A stretch of 64,000 nt of DNA from Isoetes taiwanensis (GCA_021234155.1 JAJEKV010000077.1:5659674-5723673), one strand, 5' to 3'; shown: positions 12,122-24,420, counted from the first letter of the stretch. Numbers and translations: made by a program. Notes: a model not told the origin generated them from the letters alone.

Positions 12122-14188
12122 CGTTTAAGCCAACACTAAATTGCCTAAAATCTGGTAAGTCCACAAAAGGTCGTGTATTTTCTTTGTGATGTGGTATAAA
12201 CATGTCAAGATGTGGCTATAACATGTCGAAGGCCCGAATATACGACGGATATACCCGTGGTTTAAATATGACAACGCTTAGATATTTGGCACCCGAGGAG
12301 GGTTTTGCTAATCTTGTTGGAGGCCCGGGTGGGATTTGGGCTCCTTATGATCACCCGCTAAGGAGGACACATACGATAAGGTTCAAAAGTTGTGGAAATG
12401 GTACTTTATAACTTAAGATTTGTAATGGTTTTAGTAGGTATTCGTATGTTTATCGTAGAAATCCGGCCAATGGATTTGTGGAATTCCCGGTTTTTGTGTG
12501 AAACTAAATATTGAACCGGGTGTAGGCATTTTATTTCTAGGGTTACGTTGAAATCGGCGGGGAGGCTTTCGGATGCTCAAGCTTTTTTTGGTGGCGGGGA
12601 TGTCGGTTTTGTTGGAAGGGCGGTGATTCGGGAACTTGCTTTTGCTTTGAACTTGCTTTTGCGAGGCGATCCACGACTTCAAATTTTTAAGGAGTTTTTG
12701 AATCCGGTTCTCTTCCCCTTGTTGCTTGGTTAGATGTGATATTCATAGGCATGATTTCGTCATGACTTATGGAGTTCTTTCCCTGTAGGCTCATAGATTT
12801 GTGAGTTACGTAGGTTTAAAGATATGCGAGATGCTAGAACAAATCGGTGACGACTTCTTGAAGCAAATTCCTTGGAATTTTTGGGTACACGTCGGGCTAT
12901 AAATTTTATGGGTCGCTATCTGGATCTTTCAAGTTTTGATTTAGGGGAGAAATAGAGCACTAGGACCCGGATTGGTCGAGGAAAATCCTTAACATGCTTT
13001 CGAGCAACCACGAGAGGCCCCAATTTGATTTGTTGGTGGACGAATTTGGAAGCGGCCCCAATTCTGATTTGTTAGAAGGCCACCAAATTTGGATCTTGGA
13101 AATGCTCTTATATTTTTCTTTAATCCGTTTTGTTGCATATTTGCTTGTGAACCATTGGGGACGAAATCATATGCTGACATGGAAATGTCAATTTGACCCC
13201 ATCAAGGGGTCAACGGATGGCTGTGGTGTCTCCATTTGGAATATGATATGGAATATTCACCATATCAATGGTTGAGAATGAATAATAAAGATAAATGAGC
13301 GATATATGGGGGATTGCAAAATCTTTGGTGGGGGAAGAGTGGTTTTAGACAACAAACGTTCGAGTCTGTCTAAAATAAGCAATGGAGGAAGAAACGTTTA
13401 AATATGCAATGGATGCATCCCTTAAGTGTTCTAGAGAGAGGGCAGCACATCACATTGTGATTAAGTTGCAGTTCGAAAAGCAACGTTGTCACTGGTATTT
13501 CCAGCAGAGAAGGTAATGCAACAACAAGCTCCAGCTCAACTGTCAGAAGTTACATATACAAATTACAAGGAAACGCCCAATGAAAATAATGGAAGTACAA
13601 AGCGGACACCTTTTTTGGACGACAACTTGCATATTTGCAAATTTTCGTCCTTAAGGAGATCAGCTACCTGGCTTACCAAATGCAAACAGGCATGCATGGC
13701 TGGTTAAGGAGATGAATGAAACAGTGCTACCTGTACTAGTTGTATCCATCTACCAACTTTGCCAAGTGAAGCTACACCTCTGACACAATTAGCAACTCTT
13801 TTTATCAGATAAACATATGTTGCATCTTCATATTGATATAGATTTTGGGATTTATGATTCAAACTGCTATGGCAATCAATCAACATGAGAAAGCAGATTT
13901 TAATGGGGCATATTTTATAGAAAAGTTCACAGAAGACAGGCTTGCTGGCATCACTACCAAATGACCTGTTAAGCTTGGAACAGTCCAATACTGAGCAATT
14001 CCTAATATTGTATAGCATAATGATCATATCTCCTGGTGCCTTTGCCTCTATCTCATCACATGAAGCAGCTCAGTTTGTCACCAAAAGGAGCAGAAATGCA
14101 GGCTAAAAACATACCTTAGCCATGCCAGGAAGAGAGTTGACAGAAACCATCTATACATGATCAGGGGATCAACATGATATTCTGCAAG
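12122..14188. other. Spacer with a diverged inverted repeat and a hairpin
   Basis: Sequence at about 12145-12260 containing AAGTCCACAAAA and TGGCTATAACATGTC recurs in inverted orientation at about 17040-17165, so both are copies of one dispersed repeat. A perfect hairpin TTGACCCC-ATCAA-GGGGTCAA lies near 13191-13211. A related sequence with GCTGACATGGAAA and TTTGACCCCAT is found near 35010-35040. The open frames here are short and mutually overlapping; none is called a gene. Confidence 0.4.
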
Positions 14189-16006
14189 TCAGGCATATGG
14201 TTGGCCCATAGACACAATGTACTCATCAGCACCCCCACTGTTTGTCTCAGACATTAGTGGCAAATCGTCATTTTGATCAGAAAAGCTGTACTTCATGCCA
14301 ATTGCTCTTAATAGCTGGAAAACTTCATACATAGATGGCCTATCCTTGGGATTAGGCTGCACTGCACACAGAGCCACCTTTAAGAACTGCATCAACTCAT
14401 CATCATAACCTTTGCCTTTCAAAGATTCGTCTATCGCCTCAGTAGCTTGGCCTGTATTAGAGAGATTGTAAATAGATTCTGCTAGATTTCCCTGTCCTTC
14501 ACATTTCAAAGGATCTTGCCCTGAAACAATTTCCAGAAGCACAACCCCAAAACTATACACATCCCCTTTAGGAGTTGCAACAAAGGTCCGCATATACTCT
14601 GGTGCAACATAACCTACATCTCCCAAATTGCCATTGATGACAGTACTAACATGTGTATCAACAGGATTCATGAGGCGGGCAAGCCCGAAATCTGCAATTC
14701 TAGGTTCGAAATCTTCATCGAGAAGAATGCCAGCAGAGCTGATATTCCTGTGAATGATCCTTGGATTAGCACTGTGATGCAACCACGCAAGTCCGCGGGC
14801 TGAGCCAATTGCAATCTTCAACCTCACTGGCCAATCCATCTTAGATTGCGGCTCACCTGATTCACCATGCAGCAACCCTTTTAAATTTCCATTGATCATA
14901 TGCTTATATACAAGTAATCTCTCTGTTCCTGCCACGCAGTATCCAAGCAGAGGAACCAAATTCTTGTGTCTTACTTTCCCCAAAGCATCCATCTCTGACT
15001 TGAACTCCTTATCACTATGTTGAGAATACTTAAGCCTTTTCACAGCTACTAGAGAACCATCAGCAAGAGTGGCCTTAAAAACTGTTCCTGTATGTCCACT
15101 ACTGATCACATTATCTGCTGAAAATTCATTAGTTGCCACCATAAGGTCGGCAAATTTGAGTTTCTGAGCTTGAAACATTGCAACTGGAATAGACTGAGGA
15201 GCCCTAATTTTCTTAGCCCACCTGTTCTCTTCCTTCAAGAAGGCCCCCTTCAGTGGTCTGACCTTGACAGGAAGGAACCAAATAAATATACCTGCTAAAA
15301 TTGCCAGACCTAAAACCCCTCCAACAGCAACTCCTGCAATCAGACCAACGTTGGTACTGGAAGAACAGCTCTTGTTGAGGACCTTACCACATAATTTACT
15401 GTTCCCCAGAAATGAGTCTTTTGTAAAATTCTTTCCTGAAACTGAACTCTCTGTAAGGGAAGTTGGAACTTGTCCAGATAACTCATTGTTAGACACGTTA
15501 AATTCTGTCAAACGGCCTAGATAACCTATATTGAATGGTATGGAACCTGTCAGTTTGTTGTTGTTAAGTAGAAGCTTGTTGAGATAAGTGCAATTGCTTA
15601 GACCTTCAGGTATGGAACCACCAATTTTGTTGTTCTGGAGCTTAAGTGTGACAAGATATGGGACCATGGTATCTAGGTTACCAGGAATTGGACCTGTGAA
15701 AGAATTATCAGAAAGATCCAGCGTTGTGAGGCTCTTACAACCACCTAATCCGCTAGGAAAACTCCCTGCTAGGCTCATTGAGCTCAAAGTTATGGTATAG
15801 ACCTTGGAATCATTTTGATGGAGACAAGTAATCCCTGAGTAGGAACAAACATCATTGTTTTCAAACGTCCAGCTTGCGAGCGAGCCCTGTGGATCCTGAA
15901 TAGAGCTCTTAAAATCTTTCAAACATTGAACGTCATCCAGCGCCCAGATCCTCTGCATGAGCAGGAGGATACCAAGAACCAGCAAATTTCTGACAGCCAT
16001 CCTCAT
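14189..16006 (-). CDS. BIR-like: LRR receptor-like kinase of the BIR type (HRN variant)
   Basis: This intact, intronless frame of 605 residues encodes a plasma-membrane receptor-like kinase close to the Arabidopsis BIR (BAK1-interacting receptor-like kinase) group, members of which bind co-receptors such as BAK1 and restrain immune or growth signalling. Residues 1-22 form a signal peptide. Residues 23-217 carry the LRR N-cap (DDVQCLKDF) and about five LRRs (for example SLTTLDLSDNSFTGPIPGNL). Residues 220-245 span the membrane. The kinase runs from about 285 to 575. It keeps VAVK (Lys323), the alpha-C Glu338, DFG (439-441), YVAPEY and GDVYSFGVVLLE. The glycine loop is degraded (SGHTGTV) and the HRD aspartate is replaced (HRN, 419-421), as in known BIR proteins, so catalysis may be weak or absent. 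The paralogue at 31816 aligns with Met3, which may be the true start. A 5' UTR intron of about 16058-16210 is inferred from a GAG|GTATGT donor. Confidence 0.93.
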   Translation of the reverse strand: MRMAVRNLLVLGILLLMQRIWALDDVQCLKDFKSSIQDPQGSLASWTFENNDVCSYSGITCLHQNDSKVYTITLSSMSLAGSFPSGLGGCKSLTTLDLSDNSFTGPIPGNLDTMVPYLVTLKLQNNKIGGSIPEGLSNCTYLNKLLLNNNKLTGSIPFNIGYLGRLTEFNVSNNELSGQVPTSLTESSVSGKNFTKDSFLGNSKLCGKVLNKSCSSSTNVGLIAGVAVGGVLGLAILAGIFIWFLPVKVRPLKGAFLKEENRWAKKIRAPQSIPVAMFQAQKLKFADLMVATNEFSADNVISSGHTGTVFKATLADGSLVAVKRLKYSQHSDKEFKSEMDALGKVRHKNLVPLLGYCVAGTERLLVYKHMINGNLKGLLHGESGEPQSKMDWPVRLKIAIGSARGLAWLHHSANPRIIHRNISSAGILLDEDFEPRIADFGLARLMNPVDTHVSTVINGNLGDVGYVAPEYMRTFVATPKGDVYSFGVVLLEIVSGQDPLKCEGQGNLAESIYNLSNTGQATEAIDESLKGKGYDDELMQFLKVALCAVQPNPKDRPSMYEVFQLLRAIGMKYSFSDQNDDLPLMSETNSGGADEYIVSMGQPYA

Positions 16007-16210
16007 AACCAGCCCAATTCTTCTGAACTTATGAATCTAACCGCATCCAAATTGCATCTACTTCCTTTCTACATACAACAGCAAGCCGAAACCAGATCTT
16101 GAGAAAATTCCCAACCCTTATCTCAGGTCAAGAAGAAAAAACAGTCATCCCAATTCAAAGACCCACTTGAGACGGCGGCAGAAACGCAAACTTAGAAATC
16201 AAAAACATAC

Positions 16211-18600
16211 CTCACATATAGCAGATATCGGAAAAAGATAAGAGGCAATTTCTGCCTGGGTTCTGCTGAAAAACGGCACAATACTTTATTCACGCAACCA
16301 TTATGCAAGCTTTCATTCTGCAGTGTGGACTGAATGGTCAATATACCCTAATTGTCCTTGTTAAGCAAGACCCACTTACAAACTACTATTGCGGCCCCAC
16401 TTCCGACGCGTTTCGATCGATGGCTCTCCTTTTCTACCCTATTTTTTGTTGCTTTTCAACAGAGCCCCACTGCCTCAGTTTTGGAAGCTTGCAAAACCTG
16501 ATATCATTTGGGATTGTGGGAAATCAGAAAGCTAACTTTTCCAGCAGAACAGGACACGGAAATACGTTTTTTCCCTTTGTAAAATATGCCCAACAAACCA
16601 AAGGCACGGCCTGATCGGAGGAGCCCACCGGAAAGAAATTTTCAAAGTTTGAACAGGAATTGAAAACTGGGATTGGACGGGTTTCAATTGAAAATGCTAA
16701 AGTGGAGATATTATGGAGATCGAAAGGTGGTCCTGGAGATTGGATTGCAGAATTTTTGAGGCCAGCAGATCGATGAGTTGGAAAAAGACTGGATTTAAAG
16801 AGCATTGAATAGCCATGACTGTGGGAGAAGGGCGGTGACGGGTCGTGAAGGGCGCCTTCATTGGCGTCAATGCCCCGGTCAATACGCAGCATATGGTGGA
16901 ACACTTATTGTAATTTAGGTACGCATTGTATGGAGGGCCTACCTGTACCAAATTCAATAATGCCCTAGTCAAAAAGACCACCATCCTATTTCACCACAAA
17001 AGGCACCTTCTTATACCGAGAGGTATCGGAAGCCGACATCTTATAGCCACGGGCATATCCGTGGTATATCCATATCTTTGACATGTTATAGCCACGCCAA
17101 AAGAAATTAGATGTTTTTGTGGACTTAACGGATTTTTTGCCATTTAAGGCTGGCTATAACATGCCCACGTCCGACATTTACTGCGATAGCGAGAAGAGTC
17201 TCTGGTGTAGGAGCTTATTCTTCTTCACAGCAACTTAGGTGAATGCACATAAATATTTATTCAATGACATGCTAGCCCTCTCTGGACCTTTGGGAGTTAA
17301 TACAGTGCTAGCCCTCTTTGGACCTTTGGGAGTTAATATTCTGCTTCAATGCAACTTAGGTGAATATAAATATATATATTACTACAAGAATTTAGCGCTT
17401 GCAGTGCTAGCGCTCTGTGGACCTTTGCAAGTCAAATCTAAATATGGCCGCAATAAAATATCTTCTTCTTCATAGGAGGAATATGGCTTTATTCTTGCAG
17501 TTGCTTTGTTTTCCTAAATTATGGTGGATTGTGTAGGAAAGAAATATCCTAAGGCCTTCACAGTTTATGAATCTTGCAAGCTTAGAATTGGAGAGCTTTG
17601 GCAATTTCAACATATGTGCTTCGTCTCAACATGATCTAAGTGAAAACATATGTGTTCTATATATTCCATATGTTTATCAAATTTAGAACTCAGTACATTC
17701 CTCGTCTACATGTCCTACATACATACAAATATATTCATAAGGATCCAATGTAACGCATTAGGACGAGATTGCACTTCCGGCAGTGGCAGCTCTCTCTCAA
17801 ATCTCAACTTCCACCTTCATTTTTGGAGAGCGCCGACTCTATGATTCCACCTTTGGCAGTGGCAGATGAAAGAAATTCAAAATGGACATTCAAGATCTTG
17901 CTCTGAGGAAAATCTGCAGCAAGATGGAACTGTCATTTAAATCAGAGTGTTTTGCAGTTAATCAGGAGTATTCTTGGTTTTAGAGGAAGCATTTTGATAA
18001 TTGCAAAACGTTACAGTGGGAATCATACCTAATTAGGACATGCGACATATTAAGTGACGTTCATCTAACTTCTAAAGTGGAATCTGGCCCTTAGATTGCT
18101 TAAACTATTAATTGATAAGAATAATATTCATGTTCTCTCGAAGATATGGAGTAAGAGTTGTATTGATTTTTGAATTGCCTATGTTAAGGGGGCAGTTCAT
18201 TAGTTAGAAGGTTGGTTTTGGCATATTCTTCACATGTCTACAGTTGCTTGATCCTTTTCAATGGTGAAAACTGATTTTATATTTCCCTTTCGGTTGTTCC
18301 TAAGGTTTTAAATTTTATTTTATTTTTTGTCAGATACCCTAGAGAAGATTAGAGAGGTAGAGAATACGATCACTTCTCATGTGATAACACTAGCTTACGC
18401 TCCCTTTCTACAAAAGAGATAGAAAGGGAAAATATAGAGAGAGCAATTAGAAGAAAATAGAGTTGAATGAAGAAATTGATAGAGAATACATAGAATGAAG
18501 TGATTTGGAAAGAATTGAAAGAACAAAATTGATTGAAGATATAGAGAGAATATATCAGAATGAAGTGATAGAGAGATAATAGAATAGAATGAAGAGATAG
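16211..18600. other. Spacer with short tandem repeats
   Basis: Apart from the inverted-repeat copy near 17040-17165 and the repeats at 17226-17436, nothing gene-like is supported. The end, about 18420-18600, is a purine-rich AGAGAATGAAGTGATAG-type low-complexity stretch beside the tail of a LINE 3' end. Confidence 0.4.
17226..17436 (+). repeat. Three copies of a GCTAGCCCTCTTTGGACC unit
   Basis: GCTAGCCCTCTCTGGACCTT at about 17270, its near copy at about 17308 and a more diverged copy at about 17407 lie in the same direction. A second shared phrase, GCAACTTAGGTGAAT, precedes the first and third. It looks like a small local duplication array. Confidence 0.7.
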
Positions 18601-18624
18601 ATAATGGCTAGATTAGAATTGAGT

Positions 18625-18845
18625 AAAATAGAATTGAATTTTATTGTCCACGAAGACCAAGAGATCTATGGGACCCAAATAAAGAAAGTAAGAACACAAC
18701 AGGCCTATTAGTGTTCGGGATTTAAAAATCCCCACCCCGAAGAGTTTTCTAGGATAAAACACACAGCAATAATAAGCTTGTTGATATACTGTACAATTGT
18801 GCATGTCAGTGTAGCGAGGGACACAATTGAGCTCGCATAGTCTAG
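18625..18845 (-). mobile_element. LINE family 1, 3' end only (copy E1)
   Basis: Read on the minus strand, this piece gives CACAATTGTACAGTATAT, TTATTATTGC, the CTTCGGGGTGGGGATTTTTA stem part, TTTGGGTCCCATAGA, GTGGACAATAAAATTC and a pentameric tail. It matches the last ~220 bp of LINE copy B. No coding part remains. Confidence 0.7.
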
Positions 18846-18889
18846 CATCTCTTGAATATACGATGCTAGTTCCATTACTGAAGGTGTAT

Positions 18890-19000
18890 GCAATATCCCA
18901 TGTAGTAAGTGCCCTGTCCCGAAGGGTTTTCGAGGGAAAATTTTTAACAGTAATAAGCTCGCTGATATGATCTTGACATTGCATTGGAAAATATAGATGA
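18890..19000 (-). mobile_element. LINE family 1, 3' UTR fragment (copy E2)
   Basis: On the minus strand, GAGCTTATTACTGTTAAAAA, then TTTTCCCTCGAAAACCCTTC and GGGACAGGGCAC, match the LINE 3' UTR stem. It lies just upstream of E1 in the same orientation, so the two may be tandem remnants. The distal 3' end is missing. Confidence 0.55.
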
Positions 19001-19044
19001 GATATATTTGCAGAGATAGCAAGGGAAGTACCAATAAGATCAAA

Positions 19045-20450
19045 AGTACAAAACATCATGATTCACTTAGCAAATTCAAGAAGACCTCCAATGCCAGGAA
19101 ACAAGCAACGAAGAAAAAGGCATCGAATCCCACATCTCAAATAATCAATTTAACAATCAAGAGATCTTTGAAAGAAGATTTGGAAGAGGATCTGGCAAGC
19201 CTGAAAACTCTCAAGAGCCATAAATTTTACAGTGCCCATTTAGAATGCCACAAGATAGCCAAAAGGGTATGGGAGAAAATGGGATCCAACCTAGAGAGGC
19301 TAAAGGAAAGAAAGAGTAGTGGCTGAGCAGAGAGGATTTTTCTGCAAAGTATGAGGATGATTTTGGTAAGAAAGATGTGAAAAATCATCATATACCCATA
19401 TACTTTGCAGAGCTTTTGCCTTGGACAGGTTGGGAATGCGTGTAGCTTGCAATGAACTCTCGGATAATGCAGCAATGCACAATAAGAGTAAGAGTTGATG
19501 ATTCCAATAATGGGGCTAATTTGATAGACGTGAACACTGTCAAATCTTCAAATTTATGAGGCTCAACCAAAGGCCGCATGCTGCTCTTAGGTATTCAATA
19601 AAACAAACTGCTCTTTTGGAGCAGATACTGGAAAAGAGGGCAGAAGCAAAGGGGGTTCACCATTTTTTACATATTATCTATCTGTATGCATGGGCAAGAG
19701 GTTTTTTTTTAGCCATTTACGTACATATACATTCAATAGGGGGTCCCTTTTTATGGTTTTGGGCACTAGCCTAGGTAAATTTTATTCAGAAAGGGTCAAA
19801 ATTGTTTTTTCAAAAAATCATATATGGAGGGGGGGAGGAAAGGTTAACATAGATGCCATATCCCTCTTACATATGAGGGCACCCCCATGAACGGAAGGAA
19901 AGAAAACTTTAATCAGTAAGCTGCAGAGTTTGGAGGAGAATCTGCAACAGAAATTATATAAATTGCAGGGGGAAGTTGATGGCTTGAAGACAAGCTTCGA
20001 AATGAAGGAAAAGAACATTAGAAAGCTTATGGAAGACACCAAGCATATGGATCTGTCTGTTGTGGAGACCAAGCTTCCTTTTTTAAGAATAAAATTGCAG
20101 AAATTAAAGAGCAGTTGGCAAACTTGGAAGACCTAATGATTGAGAGCGAGAAACAGATTGCAGACATCAATCTGGAAATAGAGGTTTTTTCAAGAGATCA
20201 GATGGAGATGTCATATGAGAAGAATGTGAAGGAGCTGCTTATATTTATGCAGACTCAAGGAGTTCTTTGCCTGCAGCCAGCTCTAGTAGAAGTTAGGGAT
20301 GGAAAGAATTCATGTGAACAGTGCTGCACAAACTGTGGTGAGCTTCATAGATCTACAATAGTTATACTACTGTGCAGCCACCCATATTGCATCCTGTGTT
20401 TTAGCTATAGACTCACCATTGGAAACCATGAACGTGTGAAGGATATCTGA
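19045..20450 (+). pseudogene. Decayed coiled-coil gene with a RING-like cysteine cluster
   Basis: Several plus-strand frames look like pieces of one protein. Around 19050-19326 the sequence is lysine-rich and ends in ERLKERKSSG. Around 19556-19650 it reads ALRYSIKQTALLEQILEKRA. From 19930 it reads MEENLQQKLYKLQGEVDGLK and on through a strong heptad pattern; a frameshift near a T-run at about 20080 separates this from EQLANLEDLMIESEKQIADI. The end holds CEQCCTNCGELHRS and LLCSHPYCILCF, a Cys/His spacing like a RING finger. The family was not recognised. The frameshift and stops between pieces mean either a pseudogene or a multi-exon gene read without its splice sites. Confidence 0.45.
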
Positions 20451-20730
20451 CCAGAAGGTATAAGGCGTAATTTTAGAATCTTCGCCTCAGGTAATGTTTA
20501 ACTAGTTGATAGTCTACATTGAATATCTTGGGGATGTAATATTCTTTTGAGTTCACTAATTCTTTCTTCGTTGATGTTTAAGTAAAGTCTCGTAATATCG
20601 GATGTATTATTAGATTTAAAATACTTATACTTAACATTTTGATTGATGTTTCTTTTTTAATGCAGTCTTGTATTTAAATGTAGAAATTCCTATTTTCAAA
20701 ATATTTCTTCTCCAGTCAGAAACTGAGGGG

Positions 20731-21042
20731 GGCTGCCACCACAATGCAGAGCATCTGGGCCACCTTCGAAGCGAGCCAGCTAGAGCTGAGAACCCTACAG
20801 AGTAGGGCTGAGATACAAGATCGGGAGATACAGGAGCTCTGGACAACCATTGCCTAGCAAGGCAATGGCCTCCATGTCGAGGCTGGGGCTGCCACCACAA
20901 TGCAGAGCTTCTGGGCCACCTTTGAAGCAAGCCAAATAGAGCTGAGAACCCTACAGAGTAGGGCTGAGACACAAGATCGGGAGATACAGGAGCTCCCGGC
21001 AACCATTGCCCAGCAAGACAAGGGCCTCCATCTCGAGGTCCA
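20731..21042 (+). repeat. 156-bp in-frame tandem repeat in LINE ORF1 (52 residues per unit)
   Basis: GGCTGCCACCACAATGCAGA at 20731 recurs at 20887. Each unit encodes TMQS(I/F)WATFEASQ followed by ELRTLQSRAE and QDREIQEL, a heptad-rich coiled-coil. One stop codon interrupts the first unit at its end. Such coiled coils in LINE ORF1 proteins usually drive oligomerisation. Confidence 0.85.
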
Positions 21043-21959
21043 TGAACAATTCTTGGCAATACGAATGAGTTGACCGGCGTGAAATTTCAGCGAGGGCTAG
21101 GCTCCGGGCTTGGCGGCGGAGAGGCGCGGCGCGAGGGGCAAGACAAGCCCACATGCCCGGCCCCGGCCCTTGAGGTGCCAACCCGAGAGAAGAACAACAA
21201 CACTGCTCCATCTCCCAACACCACACCCCGTGTTGTGAACAACCCACACACCCGGACAATAGTCACCACATTTGGGCCGGTCAATGTTGCCCCGACTCGG
21301 TGGCGGCAAAGGCGGTCGGCGATGTCACAATGTGGTGGTGTGTGGACTCTCAAAGGAAGCGGGATAGGATCTCACAAAGCGCCTCAGGGATCGGATCCTA
21401 TCACATTTTGGATCCACAGTCCCATATTGTCCAGAGCAAAGCCTTGGGGGCTCAGCATAGATAAGCTCATGCATTGTCACCTTCATGGTTCCGGACACCG
21501 CGAGGTGCATGAGGCAATTTTTCGCGTCGAGTAGGCAATTGATGGGGACCAACTTTGTATGTTCACTAGGATCTTACTCCGATGCAATAGAAGTCACCGC
21601 AGGCAGAGTTGGCTCAAATTCGAGGGGGCGTCACTTTATTGGTGGTGGCGTTCCGAGTTGGTCAGGGCAAGCTTCTCATTTTAGGCAATGAGCTACTGGG
21701 GTCACCAATGCAATGTCAAGGCTGCTCCGACACTTTCGGAGGAGCCCTTTTCTACCAGCTGCCGGGGAGTTTCCCTGCTGTGCCACTCCTCACTGGCGCC
21801 ACCCGCGGCATTTCTGCCAAAGCTCCTGCTACCTCTATTGCACCTCCTGCTCCATTTGCTCCGTGTCGACAATACGCTCGGGCACCACCTTTACTCCCCT
21901 ACAAGCGCAGGATCATTTGTGCATCTACATCAAATGCCAACAAATAGGGGCGTGCCTCG

Positions 21960-22620
21960 GTATCTTGGGGCTGTGGGCTTCCCTTGGCGGAAAGGGGAGA
22001 GTATCAACTCTATTGTCGGATATAGATCTCATTTTCCTCATGGAAACATGGGAACATCGCGAGGGCACAAAGCTATTTGGACCTCGGGCCTATGCATTTC
22101 TCGGTGTTCAGGAGGTGCCGCAGGCAAAGCGGGGGCATGGGGGTCTGCTACTACCATGCAACCTTAGATGCGGTCGGTCCTCGTTGCGAGAAAAGCGAGG
22201 CGGGCACAATTGCTCCTTGTGGGTGCTTGGCGTGCACCATGACAATAGCGCCCTCGCCGTAGTAGCATGCTACTTTCCACATCATAGGAAGCAACTTCTA
22301 TAACATTCATTGGTGTGGATAGATTGGAGCCCTATGTCGATCTATATGATGACATATAGCAACAGTTAGGCAAAGGTGATCTTTGCTTGGAGACTTTAAT
22401 GCACGCCGCAGGGTGAGAAGGTCGAAATTTGAGCCCATGGCGAGAGGACATCTGCCCGGTTGAACCCCTTGGAGGTGGCAGCCAAAGATATCGGATGACA
22501 ACCATACGGTATGGCGGTTATTATTCTTCTTGGGTAGTATCTTTGACACTGGTTATTTATAATGGGTTGGCACAATGGTTTCGGTTTCGGCGGCGCACTT
22601 GTAAACGAGGGGAGAACCAA
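21960..22620 (+). pseudogene. LINE B endonuclease domain (APE-type), broken
   Basis: The frame near 22012-22300 reads DLIFLMETWEHREGTK and, further on, VVACYFPHH. A shifted frame near 22385 gives LLGDFNARR, the catalytic core motif of the exonuclease/endonuclease/phosphatase fold used by LINEs to nick target DNA. The same motifs recur in copies F and G. Frameshifts break the domain, so it is not functional here. Confidence 0.8.
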
Positions 22621-22899
22621 AAGGCGGCTCCGGTGTAGTGGATTACTTCTTGGCGAGGAGGCAGGATGCGCTTTTTGGTTACCCATTTTGCCATTGGAAC
22701 AAACACTCGGGACGAGAAAGTGGACCAGCCCCTTTTCTTGCATGTAAATTGGCAGGCTCCCCGTGCATCCATTGCCTCAATACCCTAGGTGCCCTGGTTG
22801 CGCCTGGATTATGACCGTGCAGAGACCTATGTCCGGATGCTTGAGCATGACCTAGAGGGACTACTGCAGCTCCCCACACTTCAACAGCAATCTGTCTAG

Positions 22900-24420
22900 T
22901 TGACTCACCTGCTTCTGACAGCTGTTGAAAGATGCTTTGGGAGAGGCCACTCTCGGAGGACCTCGGGTGCTACCACCTTCCCCCGCAACAGATGGTTCGA
23001 TGATGAGTGTCGGGAGATCAAACGCAGACTCCGGCAAGTCACTGATCCCACCTTCCGCCGTCAGGCCATCAGTCAATACTGCTCCTTCCTCAAGAACAAG
23101 AAAGCCAGATACCTCGCAGAGCTATACAACCTAGAACATTCTAGAGAAAGGTATTGAGCAAGACTATATAGCCCACAGGGACCATCACCTCGGAGCACAA
23201 TGCCTCCACAGATGGGCCTGGCACTGCCCATCACAAAAGGGGATGTCATCATGGGCCTGCAACGCCTAGGTAATGGGAAGGCAGTAGATTTAGATGGCAT
23301 GCAGGTAGAACTTCTGAAGTGGGCTGTACCTCCAATGGTGCCTATCCTCACGGCATTATTCAATAAAGCATTGCAAGAAGGCTTCCCTCCGCAGTGGACC
23401 ACTAGTAGAGTTGTGCCCATATACAAGGCAGGTGACCCTCAATGCCCAATCGACTATCACACTATTATGGTCAGCTCTCTATTTACGAAACTATTGGCTG
23501 GCATCCTTGAGCGGCAACTGATGATATGGGCAGAAGAGGCAGAGGTATGTGCTCTGATACAGGCAGGCTTCCGGCTTGGGCATTCCACCATTGACTATAT
23601 CTTCACTCTGCGTACGCTGATTAAGGATAGCAAGAATCATTGGCCTCGTGGATTTTGCAAAAGCTTTTGACACAGTGCCCCGGGATAAGTTATGGGATAG
23701 ATTGCAGAAGCTAGGGATCCCCATTGACTTGCAGAATGCAGTATACAGGCTATGCGAGGCATGCTCAGGATGTTTCACATCATCTTGACAACCGGTAGTC
23801 AGTAGTATTAGAGTACGCCAGGGTTTCCCCCTCTCCCCCACACTCTTTGGCCTATACATTGATCAACTGAAAGACTGGTTTTCTGAGCACGGAGGTGCAG
23901 ACGCCCCATCTCATGCACTACATAATCCGGCAACTCATATATGCTAACGATGTAGACCTCCTGGCCTATACTCCAGAGGACATGCAACGTCTCTTGACAC
24001 TTTTTGCCAATTCACTGGCATGCGAGTTAACTTGGCCAATACTAGGGTGTTGCTAGTTTCATCATCCCATCAGCCAATGCTTCCCTCATTCACTTATCAT
24101 GGACAAAATGTGGAGGTGGCTCCGACCTACAAGTATTTGGGGATCGAGTTCTCTACTACCACCCACTGGGATGCTGCCATCAGGTTGCGTGTCACGACGT
24201 GTTGGAAAGCACTATATGCAGAGCAACAACCATAAGGCAGAGTTGTATGACTGGGGCCACCAGTCACACCTTTTTAGGGCCTTGATCGAGCCGGTTCTCC
24301 TATACGGAGCAGAGTTGTGGGGTTCGGTGATATCCCTCACCACCTGGAATGACCTCGAACAGGTGCAGAAAGTCTTCTTGGCACGAGCCCTTGGGGTAAA
24401 GTCCACAGTTCTATACCAGA
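22900..24420 (+). pseudogene. LINE B reverse transcriptase domain, broken
   Basis: The frame at 22900-23157 encodes FPRNRWFDDECREIKRRLRQ. The frame at 23200-23670 holds RT finger motifs including LGNGKAVDLDGMQVELLKW, VVPIYKAGD and QAGFRLGHSTIDYIFTLRTL. A frameshift at about 23640 leads into LVDFAKAFDTVPRDKLWDRL with the first catalytic Asp. VRQGFPLSPTLFGLYIDQL follows. The YADD box is altered to YAND near 23940 (tatgctaacgat), which removes a catalytic aspartate. The thumb reads TYKYLGIEFSTTTHWDAAIR. The element cannot make an active enzyme, but the family is clear. Confidence 0.85.

Noticed and set aside
15264-15800. Plus-strand open frames opposite the first receptor gene (and minus-strand ones opposite the second)
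   Set aside because: They are antisense shadows of the well-supported receptor reading frames and mirror each other only because the ectodomains are similar.
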